This document shows, piece by piece, positions 32,008-42,448 of a stretch of DNA of 64,000 nucleotides (within the stretch, counting starts at the first letter, position 1; every line of letters begins with the position of its first letter). The stretch comes from Microbacterium paraoxydans (lineage in GTDB: Bacteria; Actinomycetota; Actinomycetes; Actinomycetales; Microbacteriaceae). The DNA lies in contig NZ_CP064873.1 of the NCBI RefSeq assembly GCF_019056515.1, positions 1,736,001-1,800,000 of the forward strand. Direction: 5' to 3'. The position numbers and the translations under genes were made by a program. The notes under the pieces were generated by a model that saw nothing but the letters and a program-made list of their open reading frames with translations, did not search any database and was not told the DNA's origin.

Positions 32008-33549
32008 TCAGCAACCGGCGTCGGGGTTCGCGCGGCACCAGTCCCGCCACTTCTCCACGCCCCGCTCGTGCTCCGCGAGGGTCTCCGAGAACTGCGTCTC
32101 GCCGGTCTCGAGGTTGACGGTGACGAAGTAGATCCACGGCCCGTCCGCGGGGTGCATCGCGGCATCGATCGCGGCATCGTTCGGGCTCGCGATCGGCGTG
32201 GCCGGAAGCCCCTTGTTCACGTAGGTGTTCCACTCGTTGGGGTCTTCCAGAGCCTCGGCCGAGCTCGAGACCACGCCCTCGTGCAGGGAGCCATACCCGT
32301 ACTGCGCCGTCGAGTCCATCTGGAGCAGCATGTCGTCGTCGAGGCGGTTCTGGATCACGCGGGACACCTTGGCGAAGTCGTCCGTGCGGCCTTCGCGCTG
32401 GATGATCGAGGCGATCGTGAGGATCCGCTGCGCGTCCTCGTCCGGGACGCCGGCGGCGGCGAGCGATTCGCGCGTCCGGTCGACCATGCGCTGGATGACC
32501 TGCGTCGCGGTGACCTCGGGGTCGAACGTGTACACCGCGGGGAACAGCCACCCCTCCAGGCTCTGCGCCTCCACCCCGTACGCGGACGGATCGGCGACGG
32601 CTGCCTCGAGGTCGGCCAGCGGCATCCCGAGAGTCTCCGCCATGGACGGCAGGGCCGATTCGATCGTCCCGCCCTCCGGCATGGAGACGGTGTTCTCGAG
32701 CTTGTTCTCCTCGTTGCGGAGCGCGGCGAGGGCATCCTCCGCCGTCATCTTCTTCTGCAGGCGGTAGACGCCGGGATAGAAGGTCACCGCGATGTTCTCG
32801 TCGATGAGGTAGTCGTAGAAGACGTCCTCGGTCTTCGTAACGCCGGCTTCGTACAGCGCCGTCGACACGGGGCCGCCCGTGTCGCCCTGCTTGATCGTGA
32901 CGTATACCTCACCGGTCGCCTGACCGGGCTCCCAGTCCTTCGGCTCCCCCCACCCCATGGCGTCGGCGATGCGGTCGCCGAAGGTGTTGGCGACCCAGAC
33001 TCCGCCGGCGGCGATGCCGCCGAGGATCACCAGGACGATGATCAGGGCGACGAGGCAGCCCTTGCGGCGCTTCTTCTTGGTCGGCGCGCCGTGATCGCGG
33101 CCGTCGTCCTGGGCGGCGAAGATCTCGTCGAGCCCGCCGCCCAGCGCCGGTGCGGGGTCTTCGGTGCCGGTCGACCGGCGCGGCCCCGGAGCGGGGGTCT
33201 CATCCGCGCTCGTCGCGGCGACGGGCATCGCGCGTGTCGCGACCGGTTCGGCATCCGCGCCGGGCACGGCCGGCCGCTGGTCGTTCGCCCGTGTCTCCGC
33301 AGTGGTCGCCGCCGACGCCGAGACCGGACGGGCGGGCACATCGGCAGCGGGTGCGACACCGGGGTCCGGAGCGGGCGGGGCCTCCTGCTCGCGCGCCGCG
33401 GCCTCCCTGGCCGCACGGCGGGATCCGGGCGCCGGCGTGTCGTCTCCGGCGGTCGGGACCTGCGGGGACGGAGCGGGGAGGTTCTCGAACAGATCCCCCA
33501 ACCGGGTGCTCTGCTCGTGCTCGGGCGCACGGCTCTCGCGTTCGGACAT
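32008..33549 (-). CDS. mltG: Endolytic murein transglycosylase (YceG family)
   Basis: Membrane enzyme that cleaves nascent glycan strands. 513 residues: an unusually long Pro/Ala-rich cytoplasmic tail (1-157), basic KKKRRK, one membrane segment (164-186), then the extracellular YceG domain. Catalytic Glu386 lies in ASIIQREGR, followed by VSRVIQNRLDDDMLLQMDST and YGYGSLHEG. Ends with WCRANPDAGC. The disordered tail is probably a protein-interaction or regulatory region. Between ruvX and aroE as in other actinobacteria. Confidence 0.93.
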   Translation of the reverse strand: MSERESRAPEHEQSTRLGDLFENLPAPSPQVPTAGDDTPAPGSRRAAREAAAREQEAPPAPDPGVAPAADVPARPVSASAATTAETRANDQRPAVPGADAEPVATRAMPVAATSADETPAPGPRRSTGTEDPAPALGGGLDEIFAAQDDGRDHGAPTKKKRRKGCLVALIIVLVILGGIAAGGVWVANTFGDRIADAMGWGEPKDWEPGQATGEVYVTIKQGDTGGPVSTALYEAGVTKTEDVFYDYLIDENIAVTFYPGVYRLQKKMTAEDALAALRNEENKLENTVSMPEGGTIESALPSMAETLGMPLADLEAAVADPSAYGVEAQSLEGWLFPAVYTFDPEVTATQVIQRMVDRTRESLAAAGVPDEDAQRILTIASIIQREGRTDDFAKVSRVIQNRLDDDMLLQMDSTAQYGYGSLHEGVVSSSAEALEDPNEWNTYVNKGLPATPIASPNDAAIDAAMHPADGPWIYFVTVNLETGETQFSETLAEHERGVEKWRDWCRANPDAGC

Positions 33550-33551
33550 GT

Positions 33552-34021
33552 TCAGGCGGGCTCCTCGTCAACGGGGACCGGGGCACCGGCCGGGTTTCCG
33601 GTGCTCTTCTCCGTGTCGATCGCCTGCTGCAGCAGCACCACGGCGGCGACCTGATCCACAATGCTACGAGAGTTCTTCTGTGATCGCCCAGAACTCCGCA
33701 ACGCCGCATGCGCGGAGACGGTGCTCAGACGCTCGTCGACGAGGCGTACCGGCACACCGCTCCGCGCCTGGAGAGCCGCCGCGAACTCGCGCGCATCCAC
33801 CGTCGACGGCGTGTCGGCACCCTGCATGTTCACGGGCAGCCCGACGACGATCTCCAGCGGCTCGTACTCCGCAGCCAGCTCCGCGATGCGCGAGAGCGAG
33901 CGCTCGTCGCGGGGCACGGTCTCGACGGGGACGGCCAGCATGCCGTCCGGATCGGACCGGGCCACGCCCACGCGGGCCCGGCCGACGTCGATGCCGAGCC
34001 GGACCCCGCGGCGATAACCGC

Positions 34022-34025
<4 letters not shown>
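33552..34025 (-). CDS. ruvX: Putative pre-16S rRNA nuclease / Holliday-junction resolvase-like protein (YqgF)
   Basis: 157 residues, RNase H-like fold. Motifs: RLGIDVGRARVGVARSD (first catalytic Asp), VVGLPVNMQG, RLVDERLSTV (Glu) and RSIVDQVAAVVLLQQAID (last Asp). Family members process the 5' end of 16S rRNA; the Holliday-junction role is less certain. A Pro-rich tail follows the fold. ATG overlaps the alaS stop (ATGA). Confidence 0.94.
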
Positions 34026-36682
<2,657 letters not shown>

Positions 36683-36737
36683 AGGAGTGCCGGATGTCCT
36701 TGCGTGAGGTGGCGCGCCGAGGCGCAGATGCGGGGGG

Positions 36738-36926
36738 TCAGTTCTCGCCCGGCTCGGTCAACCGAGCCTCCTGCGCGCGATACGCGTCGCTGAGGATCGC
36801 GGCGAGGCCGTTGAGGCGGGCGTCGACGTCGGCCAGGATGTCGTGGCCCCGCGGGTCCTTGTTCATGAAGTGAGCCGCGACGAAGCCGCCGATCACGCCG
36901 ATCAGGAACCACAGCACATTCTTCAT
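36738..36926 (-). CDS. Small N-terminally anchored protein upstream of alaS
   Basis: 62 residues: one membrane segment (about 4-20, VLWFLIGVIGGFVAAHF) and a short, charged, helical cytoplasmic part. It is the kind of small membrane protein that follows rpsD and precedes alaS in many actinobacteria. No catalytic motif is seen and the role is unknown. Its stop is 55 nt before alaS and its start 59 nt after the rpsD terminator, so it may start the alaS transcript. Confidence 0.7.
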   Translation of the reverse strand: MKNVLWFLIGVIGGFVAAHFMNKDPRGHDILADVDARLNGLAAILSDAYRAQEARLTEPGEN

Positions 36927-36985
36927 GTCGTCATCCTTGCCCTAGAGCCGCGAAGGCGCGGTCTCTCCATCGTAGGCGGAAACGA

Positions 36986-37016
36986 CAGGAGGCGTCGGGA
37001 ACCCCGACGCCTCCTG
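36986..37016 (-). terminator. Strong intrinsic terminator after rpsD
   Basis: Perfect 14-bp stem (CAGGAGGCGTCGGG/CCCGACGCCTCCTG) with a 3-nt loop, 20 nt after the rpsD stop. On the minus strand it is followed by TCGTTTCC, a weak U-tract. It is the clearest terminator in the window and separates rpsD from the alaS group. Confidence 0.85.
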
Positions 37017-37036
37017 CCTGATGCTCTTCCGCTGGA

Positions 37037-37666
37037 TCAGCGGGCCGCGTAGTACTCGACGACGAGCTGCACTTCACAGGTCACGGGGACCTCGGCGCGC
37101 TTCGGACGACGGACCAGACGGGCCTGGAGCTTGTCGAGCTCGACCTCGAGGTAACCCGGAACGGCCGGCAGGACCTCGGCGTGACCGCCGGCGGCCGCCA
37201 CCTGGAAGGGCTCGAGGCCCTCGCTCTTGGGCTTGACGTGGATGAGCTGACCCGGCTTCACGCGGAACGACGGGCGGTCGACGAGCTGGCCGTCGACGAG
37301 GATGTGACGGTGCACGACGAGCTGGCGCGCCTGTGCCGTGGTGCGGGCGAAGCCCGAACGCAGGACGAGGGCGTCGAGACGCATCTCGAGGAGCTCGACG
37401 AGGTTCTCACCGGTCAGGCCGTCCTGACGACGGGCCTCGTTGAACGCGATACGCAGCTGCTTCTCGCGGATGCCGTACTGCTCGCGCAGACGCTGCTTCT
37501 CACGCAGACGGACGGCGTAGTCGCTGTCGGCCTTGCGCTTGGTACGGCCGTGCTCACCCGGAGCGTAGGGACGCTTCTCGAGGTAGCGGGCGGCCTTGGG
37601 GGTGAGGGCCACGCCGAGGGCGCGGCTGAGACGCACCTTGCGGCGGTCCTGGGACTTCGTGACCAC
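37037..37666 (-). CDS. rpsD: Ribosomal protein S4
   Basis: Primary 16S-binding protein of the 30S body. 209 residues from GTG 37666 (AAGGA 9-13 nt upstream). Motifs: TPKAARYLEKRPYAPGEHGR, KQRLREQYGIREKQL and the S4 RNA-binding domain with RLDALVLRSGFARTTAQARQLVVHRHILV. No N-terminal Cys cluster, so this is the zinc-free form. It stands alone with its own terminator and leader instead of in the alpha operon. Confidence 0.97.
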   Translation of the reverse strand: MVTKSQDRRKVRLSRALGVALTPKAARYLEKRPYAPGEHGRTKRKADSDYAVRLREKQRLREQYGIREKQLRIAFNEARRQDGLTGENLVELLEMRLDALVLRSGFARTTAQARQLVVHRHILVDGQLVDRPSFRVKPGQLIHVKPKSEGLEPFQVAAAGGHAEVLPAVPGYLEVELDKLQARLVRRPKRAEVPVTCEVQLVVEYYAAR

Positions 37667-37688
37667 GAAGTTATCCTTCCGATGACGT

Positions 37689-37716
37689 GGACGTGGATTT
37701 CACGTCCGACGGACGT
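37689..37716 (-). promoter_or_regulatory. Mutually exclusive hairpins in the rpsD leader
   Basis: On the minus strand: ACGTCC-gtc-GGACGTG-aaatc-CACGTCC. The central GGACGTG can pair with the upstream ACGTCC (6 bp, 3-nt loop) or the downstream CACGTCC (7 bp, 5-nt loop), but not both. It ends 22 nt before the start codon, next to the Shine-Dalgarno. It could be an S4 autoregulatory switch; this is inference. Confidence 0.5.
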
Positions 37717-37809
37717 ATCACCGCGTTCTGCCTCGGGGCGCACGCCGGGGTGCCGTCGAGGTGGGGTGTGAACGAGGAGATGCCCGAAAACTCGGTTTCG
37801 AGCCGCTCA

Positions 37810-37815
37810 AGTCTA
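37810..37815 (-). promoter_or_regulatory. Candidate -10 (TAGACT) of rpsD
   Basis: CTGTTAGACTTGAG on the minus strand in the gap between rarA and rpsD. It predicts a leader of about 135 nt containing the alternative hairpins. No clear -35. The remaining gap 37667-37847 holds no gene. Confidence 0.4.
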
Positions 37816-37847
37816 ACAGACGGCGACAGACGCCCGAGGTCGTCGGC

Positions 37848-39212
37848 TCACCGGTCGCCGAGGATGCGCCGGATGCGCTCCAGCCGTGCGCTGATGTCGC
37901 GCTCCGCGCCGAGGTTCTTCGGCTCGTAGTAGTGCCGCCCGTCGAGCTCGTCCGGCAGGTACTGCTGCGGCACGATCCCGAACTCGCTGTCGTGCGCGTA
38001 GCGATAGCCGCGGCCGTGCCCGAGGCGCTTCGCCCCGGGGTAGTGCGCGTCGCGGAGGTGAAGGGGCACGCGCCCGAATCCCCCCGCGCGGATGTCGGCG
38101 ATGGCGGCGTCGATGCCGACGTAGGCCGCGTTCGACTTCGCGGTCGTCGCCAGATACACGGTGGCCTCGGCGAGCGGGATGCGCCCCTCCGGCATCCCGA
38201 TGAAGGCCACCGCGTCGGCCGCAGCCACCGCGATGCCGAGGGCCTGGGGGTCGGCGAGCCCCACGTCTTCGGAGGCGGAGATGACGAGCCGACGGGCGAT
38301 GAACCTCGGGTCCTCCCCTGCCTCGATCATGCGGGCGAGGTAGTGCAGCGCGGCGTCCGGGTCGGAACCGCGGATCGACTTGATGAAGGCGCTGATGACG
38401 TCGTAGTGCTCGTCGCCCTGGCGGTCGTAACGGAGCAGAGCCTTGTCGACGGCCTGTGCCACGTCGTCGGCGGTGACCTCCGGGACGACCGTCTCCCGGT
38501 CTTCGCCGTCGTCGTCGGCCTCGGAGGCGGCGGCGTGCGACAGCGCCACGGCAGCGGCGGCCTCCAGTCCGGTGAGGGCACGACGGGCGTCCCCCGACGC
38601 GAGGCGGATGAGCGCCGACCGCGCCTCATCGCTGAGCGCGACCGTACCGGAGAGTCCGCGGGCATCCGACACCGCGCGGTCCACGAGCACCCCGATGTCG
38701 TCATCGGTGAGCGGCTGCAGCGTGAGCAGCAACGACCGGGACAGCAGCGGCGAGATCACCGAGAACGAGGGGTTCTCCGTGGTCGCGGCGATGAGGATGA
38801 CCCACCCGTTCTCCACGCCGGGCAGCAGCGCGTCCTGCTGGGCCTTGGTGAAGCGGTGGATCTCATCGAGGAAGAGGATCGTCGTCTGCCCGTAGAGGTC
38901 GCGCTGGGTGATCGCCTCCTGCATGACCTCCCGGACGTCCTTGACGCCGGCGGTGATGGCCGAGAGCTCGACGAACCGGCGGCCGGACGAGCGGGCGATG
39001 GCCTGCGCGAGCGTGGTCTTGCCGGTGCCCGGCGGCCCCCAGAGGATGATCGACACCGCGCCGGGCGAGCTGGCCTCCGGGTCGGCGAGAGCCACGATGG
39101 GCGACCCGGCCCGCAGCAGGTGGCGCTGCCCCGCGACCTCGTCCAGCGACACCGGGCGCATGCGCACGGCGAGCGGTGTCTGCCCGGAGAGCAGGGCGGA
39201 GGGAGAGGACAT
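37848..39212 (-). CDS. rarA: Replication-associated recombination protein A (RarA/MgsA AAA+ ATPase)
   Basis: Clamp-loader-like ATPase acting at stalled forks. 454 residues: Walker A GPPGTGKTT (59-67), Walker B LFLDEIHR (113-120), sensor I AATTENPSF, arginine-finger region SRS near 155, then the C-terminal tetramerisation domain with HYDVISAFIKSIRGSDPDAALHYLARM. Standard length. Lies upstream of rpsD with its own promoter region; the alternative reading as a RuvB paralogue is excluded by the C-terminal domain. Confidence 0.95.
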   Translation of the reverse strand: MSSPSALLSGQTPLAVRMRPVSLDEVAGQRHLLRAGSPIVALADPEASSPGAVSIILWGPPGTGKTTLAQAIARSSGRRFVELSAITAGVKDVREVMQEAITQRDLYGQTTILFLDEIHRFTKAQQDALLPGVENGWVILIAATTENPSFSVISPLLSRSLLLTLQPLTDDDIGVLVDRAVSDARGLSGTVALSDEARSALIRLASGDARRALTGLEAAAAVALSHAAASEADDDGEDRETVVPEVTADDVAQAVDKALLRYDRQGDEHYDVISAFIKSIRGSDPDAALHYLARMIEAGEDPRFIARRLVISASEDVGLADPQALGIAVAAADAVAFIGMPEGRIPLAEATVYLATTAKSNAAYVGIDAAIADIRAGGFGRVPLHLRDAHYPGAKRLGHGRGYRYAHDSEFGIVPQQYLPDELDGRHYYEPKNLGAERDISARLERIRRILGDR

Positions 39213-39312
39213 TCCTCCAGGCTAACGGCGGCCGGGGACACGAGGCGAGGCCGGGCCCCCGGTAGGCTCTCAGGCGACGTCGTGGACCGGCGTCGGACGG
39301 GAGAGACAGGGC

Positions 39313-39615
39313 ATGGCCGCACGCGGTTCCAAGAAGGCGCAGACACGCACCGAGGCGGAGCGCGCTCGGCTGCACACCGCCCGCACCCGCTGGCACCAGG
39401 ATCAGATCCGCCGACGCACCCGCGACAACGCCATCGCGATCACGGTCGGCGCCCTCATCGTCGTGGGCGCGATCGTCAGCCAGGTCGTGCATGCGCAGGT
39501 GACCGCTCCGGAACCGACGCCCACGCCGTCGCCGACCTCGTCGATCGCTCCCTCCCCGACCCCGAGCGATGCGCCCAGCCCGGTGCCGACGGCTTCCGAG
39601 ACGCCGACGGAGTGA
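39313..39615 (+). CDS. Small anchored protein with Pro/Ser/Thr-rich extracellular tail
   Basis: 100 residues: strongly basic N-terminus (1-38), one membrane segment (about 41-58, IAITVGALIVVGAIVSQVV), then a low-complexity tail of Pro, Ser, Thr and Glu (66-100). I do not recognise the family. The topology rule (positive inside) places the tail outside. The start has a weak Shine-Dalgarno (GGGAGAGACAGGGC). Divergent from rarA, convergent with the next gene. A short secretory or cell-wall-spanning role is possible. Confidence 0.7.
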   Translation: MAARGSKKAQTRTEAERARLHTARTRWHQDQIRRRTRDNAIAITVGALIVVGAIVSQVVHAQVTAPEPTPTPSPTSSIAPSPTPSDAPSPVPTASETPTE

Positions 39616-39630
39616 GGCTCTCCGGCGTCG

Positions 39631-40383
39631 TCAGTCCTCGTCGAGGACGGCGAGCCGGTACCCGCGCTTGACCACGGTCTGCACGAGGTCCCCGTCGCCG
39701 AGGGCGTCCCGCAGCCGCGCCACCGCCACCTCGACCGCACGGGCGCTGCGTCGACCGCCGGGCAGCACCTGGCCGATCTCCGCCCTGGTGAGCACGCGCC
39801 CGTCGGCGATGAACAGGGCCTCGAGGATGCTGACCGCGCCGCGGGAGAGCGGGACGAAGCCTCCGTCGATCAGCGCGCCTCCGCTGCGCACCGCCAGGCG
39901 CCCCACCGCCGTCCGTCGCTCGAGGACCCCGTACGTGAGCGGGGCGAGAGCGCTCCGGGCGAGGTCGTCCGCGGTGGGCCCGCACGACGTCGATGCGGGC
40001 AGGCCGCTCTCCGCCAATCGCGCGGTCGCGGCGGCGTCGGTCGTGGCGAGCAGCAGGCGGGACGCACGTGAGCGTTCGCGGATGGCGTCGAGCATGCCCA
40101 GTCGTTCCACGGTGGCGAGCCACCCGGGTAGGGCCTCCGCCACGGGGAACAGCACCGCGTCCACCTGACCGGACGCGATCCGGTACAGCGTCCGCTTGGT
40201 GCCGGCCGGGATCGCGTGGTCCGTCCGGGGCGAGGTGATCCGGACGACATCCGAGCCGGTCGCAGCGAGGATCCGCAGAAGCGTGTCGACGTCGACCGGC
40301 TCCGGGCGCACCGGCCGCGGCACCTCGACCACCACGACGCGGCAGCCGACGAGCGCCGGAGCAGGACGCGGGGGCGCACTCAT
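39631..40383 (-). CDS. HemD-like/winged-helix regulatory protein, truncated
   Basis: 250 residues. The C-terminal third (about 160-250) is an OmpR-type winged helix: LSRGAVSILEALFIADGRVLTRAEIG, ARAVEVAVARLRDALG and QTVVKRGYRLAVLDED. The N-terminal part resembles a uroporphyrinogen-III synthase (HemD) fold in its second half (LLLATTDAAATARLAESGLP). Actinobacteria have a known bifunctional HemD/response-regulator protein next to nirBD (Rv0260c type, about 380 residues); this copy is about 130 residues shorter and has probably lost synthase activity. Its ATG overlaps the NirB-like stop, so it is likely a dedicated regulator of that gene. Confidence 0.75.
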   Translation of the reverse strand: MSAPPRPAPALVGCRVVVVEVPRPVRPEPVDVDTLLRILAATGSDVVRITSPRTDHAIPAGTKRTLYRIASGQVDAVLFPVAEALPGWLATVERLGMLDAIRERSRASRLLLATTDAAATARLAESGLPASTSCGPTADDLARSALAPLTYGVLERRTAVGRLAVRSGGALIDGGFVPLSRGAVSILEALFIADGRVLTRAEIGQVLPGGRRSARAVEVAVARLRDALGDGDLVQTVVKRGYRLAVLDED

Positions 40384-42170
40384 GCGGAGCCCTCCGCCGA
40401 CCTCGCAGTACCGGCGCGTCGCCGTGTCCGCGGCGGGTGCCGGACGACGCCGATCGGGCCTCCGGGCCGCGCGAGGTCCGCCCCGCCGATCAGGGTCTCC
40501 GGAACGACGGCGCCGGCGCTCCGCAGGTCCGCGAGTGCATCCGGTATGTCCTCCGCCCGGAGCCCACTGACGGCGAGGAGCCCTCGATCGACCCGTACCG
40601 TCGCCTCGCGTCGTGCCGCGAGATGACCCACGACGAGGAGCAGCGTCCCGTCGGACTCGTCGCCGACGCGCACCTCCAGGACGGGAGCGGCCGTCGTCCC
40701 GCGGAGACGCACCTCGGAGCGAAGGCTTCCGCGGTCGCCGGGCCGTACGCCGACGTTCACCTCGGCGCGCCCCTGCAGCGCGAGCGCGAGACGGCGGAGG
40801 CAGGGGCCGCAGCCGCGGCTCTCGACCGCACCGTTCAGAGCCTCCGCGACGGTTCGGATCCCGCGGTCCGCGAGCTCCGCTGCCAACACCTCCAGCGGCG
40901 AGCACCGCAGCCCATGTGCGCAGGCCTCCGCACCGTCCGCGGCCACGGCGGCGGCCAGGAGCGCCCGCGCCGCCCTCTGACCGTCGAGCGACCCGGGCGC
41001 GAGACCGGCGAGAGAGGCATCCGCCGACGCGCCGATGACCGTCACGCGATGCACCACGCGGGCATCCTCGGAGAGCACGACCTCCCCGAACACGCGGTCT
41101 CCCCCGCTCGGAAGAGGGATGTCGACGGTCGGCCCGTCACCGTCCGGGAGACGCAGGGTCACGACCTCGATACCGCCGGGACTCCCGCGCCATCCGTGTC
41201 CCGCGGGGCTCGCGATCCGAGCGCCGAGCAGGGCGGCCGCCGCTCGATCCGCGGACGCCAGGGCCGCCTCCGTGCCGCCGGATGCCGGGTCCGCGGCGAC
41301 GTCGCCGATCGCGAGGACGCGCGGGTCGGACGTCCGCCCGTCCGCGTCCACGAGGACACCGCCGCCCGGCCGCGTGGGGAGCCCGGCGTTCCGTGCCAGC
41401 TCATCCCGTGCCCGCGCACCCGTCGTCAGGATGAGGTCGGTCCGTGCGAACGTGCCGTCCTGGAACTCCACGGCCGTCACCGCGCCCGTCGCGTCGGGGT
41501 CGACGCGGGTCACCCGCGTCCGCGTCCGGACCGCGATACCGCGCGCCTCGACGATCCCGCGGAGTGCGCTCGCCCCGGGAACCGTGAGCTGTGCGGGCAG
41601 CAGGCGGTCCGCGGTGTCCACGATCGTCGTCTGCACCCCGGCGTCGTGCAGCGCGCATGCGGCGTCCACTCCGCCCTCGTCGCCGCCGACGACGACCGCG
41701 CGCAGCGCCCGCGGCATCTCCGTCGCACGGACGGCGAGGAACGCACGCAGCATGTGCGCGTCCTCCATCGCGCGCAGGACGAACGAGCCACGGGCACGGA
41801 TCCCCGGCACGTCGAGCCGCTGGGCATGGGTGCCGGTCGCGAGGACGAGCGCGTCGTAGTCGTACCACCGGTGCGACCGCGTCCGCACGCGGTGCCCTCC
41901 CCTGTCGATCCGCAGGACCCGGTCGTCGTCGATGAGGCGGACGCGGTCGTCACGGAACGGCGCGCGATCGAGCTCGCCCGCCGACGCCGGAGTGCCTCCG
42001 ACGATGCGCGCCACGACGGAGCGGTCGTAGGGCAGGCGCCCCTCGTCTCCGAACACCGTGATCCGCACGGCACGGTCCGGGTCCTCCAGCATCCGTGCGA
42101 CGAAGCGGTGCGCCGCCGCCCCCGCCCCCACGACGACGATCTCCGCTGTGCGCGCTGCGTTGTCGTCCAT
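40380..42170 (-). CDS. NirB-like flavoprotein lacking the sirohaem domain
   Basis: 596 residues from ATG 42170. N-terminal FAD part as in nitrite reductase large subunit: VVVGAGAAAHRFV, RLPYDRSVV, LVLATGTHAQRLDVPG, LAIGDVA. The NAD-binding loop is degenerate (VVGGDEGGVDAA where NirB has GGGLLGLEAA). Then comes a BFD-like region with only C-x5-C and CGPC, not the usual C-x-C...C-x2-C, and a final NIR/SIR ferredoxin-like half-domain (LLAVSGLRAEDIPDALADLRSAG). The sirohaem/4Fe-4S catalytic domain of full-length NirB (about 840 residues) is absent. It cannot be a normal nitrite reductase; an NAD(P)H-dependent electron-transfer or nitrogen-sensing role is possible. Confidence 0.75.
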   Translation of the reverse strand: MDDNAARTAEIVVVGAGAAAHRFVARMLEDPDRAVRITVFGDEGRLPYDRSVVARIVGGTPASAGELDRAPFRDDRVRLIDDDRVLRIDRGGHRVRTRSHRWYDYDALVLATGTHAQRLDVPGIRARGSFVLRAMEDAHMLRAFLAVRATEMPRALRAVVVGGDEGGVDAACALHDAGVQTTIVDTADRLLPAQLTVPGASALRGIVEARGIAVRTRTRVTRVDPDATGAVTAVEFQDGTFARTDLILTTGARARDELARNAGLPTRPGGGVLVDADGRTSDPRVLAIGDVAADPASGGTEAALASADRAAAALLGARIASPAGHGWRGSPGGIEVVTLRLPDGDGPTVDIPLPSGGDRVFGEVVLSEDARVVHRVTVIGASADASLAGLAPGSLDGQRAARALLAAAVAADGAEACAHGLRCSPLEVLAAELADRGIRTVAEALNGAVESRGCGPCLRRLALALQGRAEVNVGVRPGDRGSLRSEVRLRGTTAAPVLEVRVGDESDGTLLLVVGHLAARREATVRVDRGLLAVSGLRAEDIPDALADLRSAGAVVPETLIGGADLARPGGPIGVVRHPPRTRRRAGTARSAEGSA

Positions 42171-42222
42171 GGAACTCCTGTCGACCTGGGGACTGTCGTG
42201 GTCGCGACGATAGGAGCGCCGT

Positions 42223-42238
42223 GTTACCCGCAGATGAC
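42223..42238 (+). promoter_or_regulatory. GlnR-like box upstream of the NirB-like gene
   Basis: GTTAC-n6-ATGAC matches nine of ten positions of the GTNAC-n6-GTNAC half-site pair bound by GlnR, the actinobacterial nitrogen regulator of nirBD. A short degenerate motif; chance is possible. Confidence 0.35.
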
Positions 42239-42267
42239 GCGCAGTGTGTCCTGCATCGAACGTTCTG

Positions 42268-42283
42268 CTCACGAAACGGTAAC
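42268..42283 (-). promoter_or_regulatory. Second GlnR-like box, minus strand
   Basis: GTTAC-n6-GTGAG on the minus strand, nine of ten matches, about 30 bp from the first box and on the opposite strand. Confidence 0.35.
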
Positions 42284-42291
42284 GTCCCTCC

Positions 42292-42375
42292 CCGCGAGAC
42301 CCCGCCTCGTCGCCGAGACCCCGCCTCGTTCGCGCACGAATCGCGGGGTCTCGGCGGGAAGACGGGGTCTCGCGG
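42292..42375. repeat. Nested 84-bp intergenic palindrome with GAGACCCCG arms
   Basis: Outer arms CCGCGAGACCCCG/CGGGGTCTCGCGG (13 bp, perfect), a 6/6 internal loop, inner arms CGCCGAGACCCCGC/GCGGGGTCTCGGCG (14 bp, perfect), then a small TTCG/CGAA tip. The two left arms are also near-direct repeats of each other. It sits between divergent genes, so it is not a terminator for either. REP/BIME-like element. Confidence 0.8.
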
Positions 42376-42448
42376 ATCAGAGAGGGCGTACTAGGCTGAG
42401 CCTCGTCCTTTCCGCCTCCCGCGGCGTGACCGCGCAAGGAGAATCACC

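Noticed and set aside
40380..42170. Functional assimilatory nitrite reductase.
   Set aside because: The sirohaem/4Fe-4S domain is missing and the NAD and BFD motifs are altered.
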